From Bradyrhizobium sp. 138 (lineage in GTDB: Bacteria > Pseudomonadota > Alphaproteobacteria > Rhizobiales > Xanthobacteraceae), in assembly GCF_023074075.1 (NCBI RefSeq), contig NZ_JADPKT010000003.1, forward strand, positions 418,001 to 482,000: DNA of 64,000 nucleotides, written 5' to 3'. The number at the start of each line of letters is the position of its first letter. Position 1 is the first letter of the stretch. The position numbers were made by a program, and so were the translations under genes. Under the pieces are notes generated by a model. It searched no databases and had not been told where the DNA came from. It worked only from the letters and a program-made list of their open reading frames with translations. This document shows positions 51,163 through 59,440 of the stretch, piece after piece.

Positions 51163-51948
51163 TCACGTAATCAAATGCATCCCCGCGTCCATGCGCACGA
51201 CCTCGCCGGTCATGTTGCTGGAGGCCGGCATTGCCAGGAAGCAGACGAGCTGCGCGATGTCCTCCGCGCTTGAAGCAACCTTCAGCGGCACCTTCGCCAC
51301 CACGCTGTCGCGCACCTGCTTGGCGCCGGCCTCGCCGCGGCCCTTGGTGAACCAGGGCGTGTCGATATAGCCGGGGCATACGGTATTGACGCGGATCAGC
51401 GGCGCCAGCGCGCGCGACAGCGACAACGTCATGGTGTTGAGCGCGCCCTTGCTGGCGGCGTAGGCGATCGACGAGCCGACGCCGCTGATGCCGGCGACCG
51501 AGGACACGTTGACCACAGCGGAGGGCCGCCCCGAGACCTTCGCGCCGGCCTCGAGCAGGCTGCGCGCCGCGCGCACCATCTGGAACGGGCCGATGGTGTT
51601 GACACCATAGACCCGTTGGAAATCTTCGGCCGACAAGCCGTCGAGATCGGCGTGGGCTACGTGCTTGGTGGTGCCGGCATTGTTGACCAGGATATCGAGC
51701 CGCCCCCACCCGCTGGCGGCCGCGACGATCTTGCGGCAATCGTCGTCCTTCGAAACGTCGCCCTGCGCGACCAGCACCTCCGCCGCGCCGGCCTTGCGGC
51801 AGGTCTCAGCCATGGCCTCGGCCTCGGTCTTGCTCGACGAATAGTTGATGACGAGCCGCGCCCCGCTGCGCGCGAGAATTTCCGCGGTCGCGGCGCCCAG
51901 GCCTGAGGCTGACCCCGTCACGATTGCGCACAAGCCGTCCTTTGCCAT
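51163..51948 (-). CDS. SDR-family oxidoreductase
   Basis: The protein has 261 residues, classical short-chain dehydrogenase. The cofactor motif is TGSASGLGAAT (11-21), NNAGTTKH follows, then catalytic Ser in VSSVAGISG and Tyr-x-x-x-Lys in AYAASKGAL, with the closing motif VCPGYIDTPW. The start is supported by GGAAATTCCGG upstream. It probably reduces or oxidises a hydroxyacyl or keto group. It is divergent from an acyl-CoA dehydrogenase pair and fits a fatty or alicyclic acid pathway. Confidence 0.92.
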   Translation of the reverse strand: MAKDGLCAIVTGSASGLGAATAEILARSGARLVINYSSSKTEAEAMAETCRKAGAAEVLVAQGDVSKDDDCRKIVAAASGWGRLDILVNNAGTTKHVAHADLDGLSAEDFQRVYGVNTIGPFQMVRAARSLLEAGAKVSGRPSAVVNVSSVAGISGVGSSIAYAASKGALNTMTLSLSRALAPLIRVNTVCPGYIDTPWFTKGRGEAGAKQVRDSVVAKVPLKVASSAEDIAQLVCFLAMPASSNMTGEVVRMDAGMHLIT

Positions 51949-52194
51949 CCGGAATTTCCTTCCCTCTGTAAATTGCTGGCGCCCTGTTTAGCGAGTTTGC
52001 CGCGCCCTGCAAATCGAGCAAACTCCGCTAAGCGGAATTAGCCCGTTGTTACTTGCGTCCATGCCGGCGCCGCAGGTTGACCTGCGATCAACGCTTGTCA
52101 GGGCCATGGCTTTTTCGGATCATCGGGCGCAAGAAGACCTGCGCGGCTCGCTCAACCAGGCGGCACGCGCCAACGGCAAAACACGGGGAACGCT

Positions 52195-53259
52195 GTGGCG
52201 GAGAGTGACAACATCGTCGTCGAGACCGCGGAGAAGATCTTCGCCGATCTCGCCGATCCGCAAACCATCAACAACGACAAGAAGAATTCCTGGCAGGGGC
52301 CGCTGTGGCAGGGGCTGAGCGAAGCCGGCCTGCCATTGTCCTGGGTGCCCGATGATCTCGGCGGCTCCGGCGCCAGCCTTGCCGACGGCTTTGCGCTGCT
52401 GAACGCCGCCGGCCGTTTTGCCGTCGCGGTTCCGCTGGCCGAGACCATGCTGGCGGGCTGGTTGCTGGCCCAGGCGAAGATCGCTTCGCCCGAGGGCGAG
52501 ATGACGGTGCTGCCGGCCTCACCAAAGGATCGCATCACCCTCGATGCCGACGGCTCACTCTCCGGCCGCGCCCGCGGCGTGCCCTTTGCGAAGGCGGCCA
52601 AGCATTTTGCAGTGCTCGCACATGGCAAGGACGGCGTCTCGATCGCGCTGGTCGATGCGACCAAGGCGCGGATCGAGGGCGGGCTCAATGTCGGCTACGA
52701 CCACAGCGACACCGTGACGCTCGACAGGGTCCAGCCCGTCACGCTCAAGGCTGCGCCGAAGGGTTTTGACCAGACCACGCTGATGCTGATGGGCGGCGTT
52801 GCGCGCAGCCTGCAGATCGCGGGCGCGCTGGAATCGATGCTCGACATCTCGGTGCGCTATTCCAACGAGCGCGTCGCCTTCGAGAAGAAGATCTCGAAAT
52901 TCCAGGCCGTGCAGCACAATCTGGCGCGCCTCGCCGGCGAATCCGCCGCCGCCCTTGCGGCTGCGACCTCGGCCGCCGACGCCATCGCGAATGCCAAGGT
53001 CTTTGACGACGAGGTCTATCTCGAAGCCGCCGCGGCAAAGATCCGCTGCGCGGAGGCCGCGGAAAAAGGCGGCGCCATCGCACATCAGGTGCACGGCGCG
53101 ATCGGTTTCACCCTCGAGCACATCCTGCACCGCTATTCGCTGCGGGCGCTGGCCTGGCGCGACGATTTCGGATCGGAGAGCCATTGGGCCGTCGAGCTCG
53201 GCAAGCTGGTCGCCACCAGAGGCGCCGACGAGTTGTGGCCGCTCGTGGCATCGCGCTGA
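52195..53259 (+). CDS. Acyl-CoA dehydrogenase, likely partner subunit
   Basis: The protein has 354 residues from GTG at 52195 with GGGGAACG upstream. It is shorter than single-gene enzymes and poor in the FAD-contact motifs of the middle domain; LPLSWVPDDLGGSGASLADG and the C-terminal QVHGAIGFTLEHILHRYSLR are typical. Immediately downstream lies a 386-residue dehydrogenase. Such a short-plus-long pair matches heterotetrameric acyl-CoA dehydrogenases (FadE28/FadE29 type), in which the subunits share the active site. They may act on a bulky, for example steroid-like or alicyclic, acyl-CoA. Confidence 0.85.
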   Translation: MAESDNIVVETAEKIFADLADPQTINNDKKNSWQGPLWQGLSEAGLPLSWVPDDLGGSGASLADGFALLNAAGRFAVAVPLAETMLAGWLLAQAKIASPEGEMTVLPASPKDRITLDADGSLSGRARGVPFAKAAKHFAVLAHGKDGVSIALVDATKARIEGGLNVGYDHSDTVTLDRVQPVTLKAAPKGFDQTTLMLMGGVARSLQIAGALESMLDISVRYSNERVAFEKKISKFQAVQHNLARLAGESAAALAAATSAADAIANAKVFDDEVYLEAAAAKIRCAEAAEKGGAIAHQVHGAIGFTLEHILHRYSLRALAWRDDFGSESHWAVELGKLVATRGADELWPLVASR

Positions 53260-53275
53260 TCAGGGAGAGAAACAC

Positions 53276-54436
53276 ATGACCGCTGCGCTCCGTTTCGATC
53301 CGATCCGCCTGCCCGAAAAATGCGAGCAACTCCGCAAGGAAGTGCGCGCCTTCCTCGCCGAGGAAATCGCCGCCGGCACATTCGATCCGCACAAGCCCAA
53401 CCGCGAAGACACCGACGCACCGGAATTCTCCCGCCGGGTCGGCGCCAAGGGCTGGCTTGGCATGACCTGGCCGAAGAAATATGGCGGCCAGGAGCGCTCC
53501 TTCCTCGAACGTTACGTGGTGACCGAAGAGATGCGCGTGGCCAACGCGCCGACGCGGCGCTTCTTCGTCGCCGACCGCCAGAGCGGGCCGGTGCTGCTGA
53601 AATACGCGCCCGAACATATCAAGATGGAGATCCTGCCGCGCATCTGCCGCGGCGAGATCTGCTTTGCGATCGGCATGAGCGAGCCGAACTCTGGGTCCGA
53701 CCTGTTCGCCGCGAAGACGCGCGCGACCAGGACCGACGGCGGCTATCTCATCAACGGCACCAAGATCTGGACCTCGTCGGCGCACATCGCCGACTACATG
53801 ATCGCGATCTTCCGGACCTCGCCGCCGACCAAGGAAAACCGCCGCCACGGCCTGACCCAGTTCCTGGTGAAGATGAAGCAGCCGGGCATCCAGGTGAACC
53901 CGATCGGCCAGATCACCGGCCAGTACGAATTCAACGAGGTCGTCTTCACCGATCACTTCATTCCTGACGATCACGTGCTCGGCGAGGTCGACGGCGCCTG
54001 GAAGCAGGCGACGAGCGAGCTCGCCTATGAGCGCTCCGGCCCCGAGCGTTTCCTCGAAACTTATTACGTGCTGACCGAGCTGGTCCGCGCGGTCGGCCCC
54101 AACCCGGACACGCGCAGCGCCGAAGGCATCGGCCGCCTGGTGGCGCAGCTCCACACCATGCGGCGCATGTCGGTTTCGGTCGCCGGCATGCTCGAGGCCG
54201 GCAAGGAGCCGGTGGTCGAGGCCTCCATCGTCAAGGATATCGGCACGGTCTGGGAGCAGCAGCTGCCGCATCGGGTGCGAGATCTCGCCGCCTTCGTCGA
54301 GGAGACCGCGACCAACCGCGAGACGCTCGAGCGGCAGCTCGACTTCGCCATCAAGACCGCACCGAAACTCACCATCCAGGGCGGCACCACCGAGGTGCTG
54401 CGCGGCATCATCGCCCGCGGACTTGGTTTGCGCTAA
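53276..54436 (+). CDS. Acyl-CoA dehydrogenase, catalytic partner subunit
   Basis: The protein has 386 residues from the ATG at 53276, with AGGGAGAG nine bases upstream. The FAD-domain motif GMSEPNSGSDLFAAKT and the end TIQGGTTEVLRGIIARGLGL are present. The WPKKYGGQERS segment is typical of this subgroup. It starts 16 bp after its short partner, and both are probably translated from one message with the crotonase at 54452. The three enzymes would dehydrogenate and then hydrate the same acyl-CoA. Confidence 0.92.
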   Translation: MTAALRFDPIRLPEKCEQLRKEVRAFLAEEIAAGTFDPHKPNREDTDAPEFSRRVGAKGWLGMTWPKKYGGQERSFLERYVVTEEMRVANAPTRRFFVADRQSGPVLLKYAPEHIKMEILPRICRGEICFAIGMSEPNSGSDLFAAKTRATRTDGGYLINGTKIWTSSAHIADYMIAIFRTSPPTKENRRHGLTQFLVKMKQPGIQVNPIGQITGQYEFNEVVFTDHFIPDDHVLGEVDGAWKQATSELAYERSGPERFLETYYVLTELVRAVGPNPDTRSAEGIGRLVAQLHTMRRMSVSVAGMLEAGKEPVVEASIVKDIGTVWEQQLPHRVRDLAAFVEETATNRETLERQLDFAIKTAPKLTIQGGTTEVLRGIIARGLGLR

Positions 54437-54451
54437 TCAATCGAGGACATC

Positions 54452-55264
54452 ATGAGCACCTACAAAGATATCGGCGTCGAGAAGGTCGGGCACGTCGGCA
54501 CCATCGAGATCCGCCGGCCGCCGCTGAACTTCTTCGACATCTCGCTGATCAACCAGATCGCGGACGCGCTCGACGAATTCGATCGCGACATCGAGATCCG
54601 CGCCTCGGTGCTGTCGGCACAGGGCAAGGCGTTCTGCGCCGGCGCCAACTTCCAGGATCCGGCACGGCAGGCGCAGGAAGCGCGCGAGGCCGAGAAGAAG
54701 GGCGACCCCGCCGACAGCCTCGGGCCGATCAATCATCTCTACATCCAGGCCGTGCGCATCTTCCGCGCCAAGAAGCCGATCGTCGCCGCCGTGCAGGGCG
54801 CCGCCATCGGTGGCGGATTGGGCCTCGCCGTCTCCGCCGATTTCCGCATCACCTGCCCTGAGGCACGCTTCTCCGCGAATTTCACCAAGCTCGGCTTCCA
54901 TCCCGGCTTCGGTCTGACCGTGACGTTGCCCGAGCTGATCGGCAAGAACAACGCCGAGCTGATGTTCTACACCAGCCGCCGCGTCACCGGCGAAGAAGCC
55001 TACAAATGGGGCCTTGCCAACGAGCTCGTGCCGCAGGACCAGGTCAAGGCGGCCGCGATGAAGCTCGCCGGCGAGATCGCCGAATGCTCCCCGCTCGGCC
55101 TGCTCTCCACCCGCGCCACGATGCGCAATGGGCTCGCCGATCGGGTGATGGCCGCCACCAATCACGAGCTAGCCGAGCAGACGCGGCTGCGCGCGACGGA
55201 GGATTTTAAGGAAGGCGTGAAGGCGACGGAAGAGCGGCGGGCTGCGAATTTCAGGGGAAGGTGA
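54452..55264 (+). CDS. Enoyl-CoA hydratase/isomerase
   Basis: The protein has 270 residues, crotonase fold, with the oxyanion segments GKAFCAGANFQDP and GAAIGGGLGLAVSADFRI; the region FTKLGFHPGFGLT lacks the usual catalytic Glu that follows ITxPE in hydratases, so isomerase or other chemistry is possible. It is the third gene of the acyl-CoA dehydrogenase operon, 15 bp downstream. It ends just before repeat A copy 2. Confidence 0.9.
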   Translation: MSTYKDIGVEKVGHVGTIEIRRPPLNFFDISLINQIADALDEFDRDIEIRASVLSAQGKAFCAGANFQDPARQAQEAREAEKKGDPADSLGPINHLYIQAVRIFRAKKPIVAAVQGAAIGGGLGLAVSADFRITCPEARFSANFTKLGFHPGFGLTVTLPELIGKNNAELMFYTSRRVTGEEAYKWGLANELVPQDQVKAAAMKLAGEIAECSPLGLLSTRATMRNGLADRVMAATNHELAEQTRLRATEDFKEGVKATEERRAANFRGR

Positions 55265-55274
55265 GCGCGATGCT

Positions 55275-55364
55275 GTAGGGTGGGCAAAGGCGCGCAAGCG
55301 GCGTGCCCACCATTTTGCTTCCAATGAAAAGAGGCGTGGGCACGCTTCGCTTTGCCCACCCTAC
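55275..55364. repeat. Palindromic intergenic repeat, family A copy 2
   Basis: Same outer arms (GTAGGGTGGGCAAAG and mirror) as at 48616, here between the convergent crotonase and VOC genes, where it may act as a two-way terminator. Confidence 0.85.
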
Positions 55365-55375
55365 GCTTTGCTCTG

Positions 55376-56122
55376 TTAGCTCACGCGGAACGTCACCCCG
55401 CCCAGCAAGAACTCGTTCCCCGCCACTGCATGCCCCCTCTCCCGGGCCACATGCAGCATGCGCGCCACGTCGGTCACACGAAACTCCAGTGCGCTCATGA
55501 TCTCGCTGGCGCCTTTCACGAAGCGGAAGGTCGCATTGGGCAGTTTCAGTTCGGCGCCGCTCGGCGCAACGCCGATGATCTTGCCCCAATGCTCCGCCAG
55601 CCCCTGCGGATCCGGGCTTTGCATCTCCACCGCCGTCAGCGCCTGCGTCACGTCTTTGCAGATGAATTGTTGCCAATCCGGCCCCGCCGGCGGGTACGGC
55701 CCCAAGATATCGTCGCTGCCTTCGGTATGGTTGAACTCGATGAAGGCGGCGCGGCAGTCGCGGGGGTGAAGCTGGACGCCGTGATAGGGCGCGTGGTCGA
55801 TGACGTTGGCGGTGCGCACGCCCATCGCATTGGCGTTGCGCCCGCGGTCGTCGGGATCGTTACAGCAGAAGATCGCCATATAGCCGCCGCGGCCGCCTGT
55901 TTTCTCGATGAAGCGGCCGGCCGTAGTACCGCCCTTGAAGGGCGCGACCACCTCCAGCAAAATCGTGTCGACCGGGAGCAGCGCGTTCTCCAGGCCGTAT
56001 TTGGCGACATTGCCGTCGCGGTAGCACACTGTGAGGCCCATGATCTCCGCGATGTCGGAGACGACAGGCGCGAGCTGCGGCGCAACCAGGCAGATCTGTC
56101 GAAGCCGCATATAGGGCGCCAT
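55376..56122 (-). CDS. VOC-family protein (glyoxalase-like, two units)
   Basis: The protein has 248 residues from the ATG at 56122; the longer frame to 56236 only overlaps the upstream crotonase. Two VOC units are seen: RLRQICLVAPQLAPVVSDIA with YHGVQLHPRDCRAAFIEFNH, and AVEMQSPDPQGLAEHWGKII with SALEFRVTDVARMLHVARER. Proteins of this type act on acyl or aromatic compounds, including as epimerases. The preceding crotonase gene ends 2 bp before, so they are probably co-transcribed. Confidence 0.85.
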   Translation of the reverse strand: MAPYMRLRQICLVAPQLAPVVSDIAEIMGLTVCYRDGNVAKYGLENALLPVDTILLEVVAPFKGGTTAGRFIEKTGGRGGYMAIFCCNDPDDRGRNANAMGVRTANVIDHAPYHGVQLHPRDCRAAFIEFNHTEGSDDILGPYPPAGPDWQQFICKDVTQALTAVEMQSPDPQGLAEHWGKIIGVAPSGAELKLPNATFRFVKGASEIMSALEFRVTDVARMLHVARERGHAVAGNEFLLGGVTFRVS

Positions 56123-56124
56123 GG

Positions 56125-56913
56125 TCACGCGCCCCTGAGCGTCGGCTTGCGCTTCTCCACAAAGGCCTTGGCGGCCTCCTTGTGATCCTCGGTGTCGCCG
56201 CAGCGGGTGTGATGGATCGCCTCGCCGTCGAAGCAATCCTCCAGCGCCAGATGCTCGGCATTGTTGATGTTGCGCTTGATGAAGCCGAGCGCGATCGAGG
56301 GCCCCTGCGCCAGCGACAGCGCGAGCTCGTGCGCGGCGGTATCGATCTCGGTGTCGGGCACGACCTTCGTCACCATTCCGATCGCATGCGCTTCCCTGGC
56401 GGTCAGCACCGGCGACATCAGATAGAGCTCGCGCGCCCGCGCGCTGCCGAGCAGCTGGGTGAGGAAATAGGTGCCGCCGTAATCGCCGGAGAAGCCGACT
56501 TTTGCGAAAGCGGTGGTGATCTTGCAGGATTCGCTTGCGATGCGCAGGTCGCAGGACAGCGCCATCGACAGGCCCGCGCCGGCGGCCGCGCCGTCGAGCT
56601 GCGCCACTACGGGCTTCGGCATCTGGTGCAGGATGCGCGAGACCTCCATGCCGCGGCGCAAATTCGCAAGCTTCTGCTCGAACGGCAGCGGCGCGCGGCC
56701 TGCCGCCATCGACTTGACGTCGCCGCCGACGCAGAACGAGCCGCCGGCGCCCTTGAACAACACGGCGCGCACCTCGGGATCATCGGCCGCACGCCGGGCC
56801 GCTTCGACCAGCCCGGTCACCATTTCGGGGTTGAGCGCATTCTTCCGCTCGGGCCGGTTCATGGTGATGGTGAGCAGCCCGCCTTCGAGCTTTTGCAGGA
56901 CCATGTCGTTCAT
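56125..56913 (-). CDS. Enoyl-CoA hydratase/isomerase
   Basis: The protein has 262 residues, crotonase family: GAGGSFCVGGDVKSM and GAAAGAGLSMALSCDLRI are the oxyanion segments, and ITTAFAKVGFSGDYGGTYFL follows with an Asp at the acid position as in PaaG-like isomerases. It is followed directly by the VOC gene. Probably degrades unsaturated or aromatic-derived CoA thioesters. Confidence 0.92.
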   Translation of the reverse strand: MNDMVLQKLEGGLLTITMNRPERKNALNPEMVTGLVEAARRAADDPEVRAVLFKGAGGSFCVGGDVKSMAAGRAPLPFEQKLANLRRGMEVSRILHQMPKPVVAQLDGAAAGAGLSMALSCDLRIASESCKITTAFAKVGFSGDYGGTYFLTQLLGSARARELYLMSPVLTAREAHAIGMVTKVVPDTEIDTAAHELALSLAQGPSIALGFIKRNINNAEHLALEDCFDGEAIHHTRCGDTEDHKEAAKAFVEKRKPTLRGA

Positions 56914-56956
56914 GAGGCGTCTCCCTTGTTGTTGCTTGACCGAGCTATCGCCACAC

Positions 56957-57044
56957 CGTCATTGCGTGGAGCCCTTGCAATGAAGCAATCCAGACTGTCT
57001 CTGCGGAAACATCTCGGGATTGCTTCGCTTCGCTCGCAATGACG
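56957..57044. repeat. Palindromic repeat, CGTCATTGCG type
   Basis: CGTCATTGCG and CGCAATGACG form the ends, with GAAGCAATCC and GGATTGCTTC mirrored inside. This is a third hairpin family in the window; a half-copy appears near 58440. Located 4 bp past the binding-protein stop on its downstream side. Confidence 0.75.
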
Positions 57045-57048
57045 AGAC

Positions 57049-58254
57049 CTACTTCTTCACCAGCGGGCAGCGCGACTGCTCCAGCGACTGGAACGCCTCG
57101 CTGCCGGGCACGGTGGTGAGCAGCTTGTAATCGTCCCAGCGGCCCTTCGATTCCGACGGCTTCTTCACCTCGAACAGATACATGTCGTGGATCATGCGGC
57201 CGTCCTCGCGGATCTTGCCATTCTTGGCGAAAAAGTCGTTGATCGGGGTTTCCTTCATCACCTTCATCACAGTGGCCGCGTCGGTCGTCCCGGCCGCTTT
57301 CACCGCCTTCAGGTAATGCGTCACGGAGGAATAGACGCCGGCCTGCGCCGAGGTCGGCGGCCGCTTCACGCGCTCCTGGAAGCGCTTGGAGAAGGCGCGG
57401 GTTTCGTCGTTCATGTCCCAGTAGAACGCTTCCGCCAGCAGCAGGCCCTGAGCGGTCTCGAGCCCGATCGAGTCGATGTCGGTGACGAAAACAAGCAGCG
57501 GCGAGACCTTCTGGCCGCCCTTCATGATCCCAAATTCGGCCGCCTGCTTGATGGCGTTGACGGTGTCGCCGCCGGCATTGGCAAGACCAATCACCTTGGC
57601 CTTGGAGGCCTGGGCCTGCAGCAGGAACGACGAGAAATCCGAGCTGTTGAGCGGATGGCGCACGCTGCCGAGCACCTTGCCGCCGGTCTTGGTGACGACC
57701 GCGCTGGTGTCCTTCTCCAGATCCTGGCCGAAGGCGTAGTCGGCGGTGAGGAAGTACCAGCTGTCGAGACCCGTCTTCACGGCGGCAAGGCCGGTGACGT
57801 TGGCCTGGCCGTAGGTGTCGAACACGTAGTGCACGGTATAGGGGCCGCAGGCCTCGTTGCTGAGACGGATCGAGCCCGGGCCGTTGAAGATCACGATCTT
57901 GTTGCGCGCCTTGGCGATCTCGCCGGCGGCAAGCGCAGTCGCGGAGGCCGCGACGTCGTAGAGCATCTCGACGCCCTGGTTGTCGAGCATGTCCCGGGCG
58001 ATGTTGGCTGAGAGATCGGCCTTGTTCTGATGGTCGGCCGCGAGCACCTGAATCTTGCGTCCGAGCACCTCGCCGCCAAAATCCTCGACGGCCATCTTGG
58101 CCGCGGTCTCGCTGCCGGGGCCGGTGATGTCCGCATAGAGGCTCGACATGTCCAAGATGCCGCCGATCTTCAGCGGTGGCTTGTCCTCGGCCTGCACGGC
58201 GCTCGCGCTGAGGGCAAACGCTGCAGCGAAAATGCCCGACAAAACATGCTTCAT
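57049..58254 (-). CDS. Branched-chain-type ABC substrate-binding protein
   Basis: The protein has 401 residues with a signal peptide (LSGIFAAAFALSASAVQA). The mature part is LivJ/LivK-like: LKIGGILDMSSLYADITG, AVEDFGGEVLGRKIQVLAAD and the VGLANAGGDTVNAIKQA-like second-lobe segment. It captures a ligand in the periplasm for an ABC importer not encoded in this window. Neighbouring acyl-CoA genes suggest an aromatic or acidic ligand. Confidence 0.93.
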   Translation of the reverse strand: MKHVLSGIFAAAFALSASAVQAEDKPPLKIGGILDMSSLYADITGPGSETAAKMAVEDFGGEVLGRKIQVLAADHQNKADLSANIARDMLDNQGVEMLYDVAASATALAAGEIAKARNKIVIFNGPGSIRLSNEACGPYTVHYVFDTYGQANVTGLAAVKTGLDSWYFLTADYAFGQDLEKDTSAVVTKTGGKVLGSVRHPLNSSDFSSFLLQAQASKAKVIGLANAGGDTVNAIKQAAEFGIMKGGQKVSPLLVFVTDIDSIGLETAQGLLLAEAFYWDMNDETRAFSKRFQERVKRPPTSAQAGVYSSVTHYLKAVKAAGTTDAATVMKVMKETPINDFFAKNGKIREDGRMIHDMYLFEVKKPSESKGRWDDYKLLTTVPGSEAFQSLEQSRCPLVKK

Positions 58255-58647
58255 GGAAAACGATCTCCCTTATCGCGCCGTGCTCTGATGGCGGCTTGGT
58301 TATTGCTCTTGGTTATCGCTGTTGCCGCAATCATGCCGCATGCGCAAGAGCGCAGCAAGCGCGGGGACGTTGCGAGAGTAGGATTGCGGTTTTCGTTTTC
58401 CGCAAAACGGAATGGTGCGATGACGCGAGATGTTTCGCCGCCGTCATTGCGAGCGTGAAACGTACCAGGGAAGCCCCACACTCGCCGCCGTAGGGTGGGC
58501 AAAGGCGCACTCTTCGCGCCGTGCCCACCACCCGCGCGATTGGCAAAGACGTGGGCACGCTTCGCTTTGCCCACCCTACAGGGCCCCTCTTCGTCGTTGG
58601 CGTCGTTTGAGTTATGATCGACACGCAACGCAATCTCTCCGGGTCAC
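58255..58647. other. Intergenic region with repeat copy
   Basis: The region separates the binding-protein and SNase-like genes, which are divergent. It contains repeat A copy 3 and a half-copy of the CGTCATTGCG repeat. A 56-codon frame at 58288-58458 starts with a hydrophobic run (AAWLLLLVIAVAAIMPHAQ) but ends in repeat-derived sequence, so it is not called. Confidence 0.4.
58490..58579. repeat. Palindromic intergenic repeat, family A copy 3
   Basis: Same outer arms as at 48616; the inner loop differs (ACCACCCGCG). Found here between divergent genes, so a terminator role is less likely for this copy. Confidence 0.85.
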
Positions 58648-59415
58648 GTGACGCGACTGCTTCATCTCATCGTCGTATTTGTCCTCGTCGCGACTACCGC
58701 GCTCGCCAGTCCGTGCCAGTTCGAGTCCCAGGGCGAAGGCCGCGTCGCGGCCATCGTCGATGCGCGCAGCGTGCGCCTGAACGACGGCCGCGAGATCCGT
58801 CTCGCCGGCATCGAACCGACCGCGGCCACGAAGCAGGCGCTGACATCGCTGCTCGCCGGCCGCGACGTGACCTTCCGCGGCAGCGACGACACGCCCGACC
58901 GCTACGGGCGCCAGGGCGCGCTGGTCTTCATCGGCGAAAGCGACACCTCGGTGCAGGCCATGCTGCTCGCCGAGGGCGAGGCCATGGTCTCCGCCGAGAT
59001 CACGGACAAGGACTGCGCGGCCGCCCTGATGGCGTCGGAAGCAGCGGCACGGCGCCAAAAAAAGGGCAGTTGGGCTGACCCGTCGGCCATAAAAAACACG
59101 GAAAGTCCGGACGATATTTTGGCAGGGATCGGGCGTTTTGTGGTGGTCGAGGGTAAAGTCCTGTCGGTCCGGCAAGCTGGGGCAATGACCTACCTCAACT
59201 TCGGACGAAACTGGACACGGGGCTTTGCGGCGACTATTTCAAAACGCACGCTGCCGGCATTCGAAAGCGCCGGCATTACCCTTAAGTCCCTGGAGAATAA
59301 GCGTATTCGAATTCGGGGCTGGGTCGAGGGGAATACGGGGCCGCGTATCGATATACGCCTCGTAGGACAGGTCGAATTGCTAGGCGCAAACGAACCGACA
59401 GGGGTAAGGCCTTAA
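58648..59415 (+). CDS. Exported thermonuclease-like (SNase-fold) protein
   Basis: The protein has 255 residues from GTG at 58648. The signal peptide (LLHLIVVFVLVATTALA) ends near residue 20. Residues about 28-145 resemble the staphylococcal nuclease fold: GRVAAIVDARSVRLNDGREI, IRLAGIEP, and DRYGRQGALVFI with VQAMLLAEGEAMV. A second beta domain follows (VVVEGKVLSVRQAGAMTYLN). Some catalytic Arg/Glu positions are not obvious, so activity is uncertain. Upstream of an M48 protease gene by 25 bp and probably co-transcribed. Confidence 0.78.
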   Translation: MTRLLHLIVVFVLVATTALASPCQFESQGEGRVAAIVDARSVRLNDGREIRLAGIEPTAATKQALTSLLAGRDVTFRGSDDTPDRYGRQGALVFIGESDTSVQAMLLAEGEAMVSAEITDKDCAAALMASEAAARRQKKGSWADPSAIKNTESPDDILAGIGRFVVVEGKVLSVRQAGAMTYLNFGRNWTRGFAATISKRTLPAFESAGITLKSLENKRIRIRGWVEGNTGPRIDIRLVGQVELLGANEPTGVRP

Positions 59416-59440
59416 GCGGGCCGGGCACGGGTTAAGCGAC

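Noticed and set aside
58288..58458. 56-codon frame with a hydrophobic start
   Set aside because: Its C-terminal third is encoded by a dispersed palindromic repeat; no ribosome-binding site was seen.
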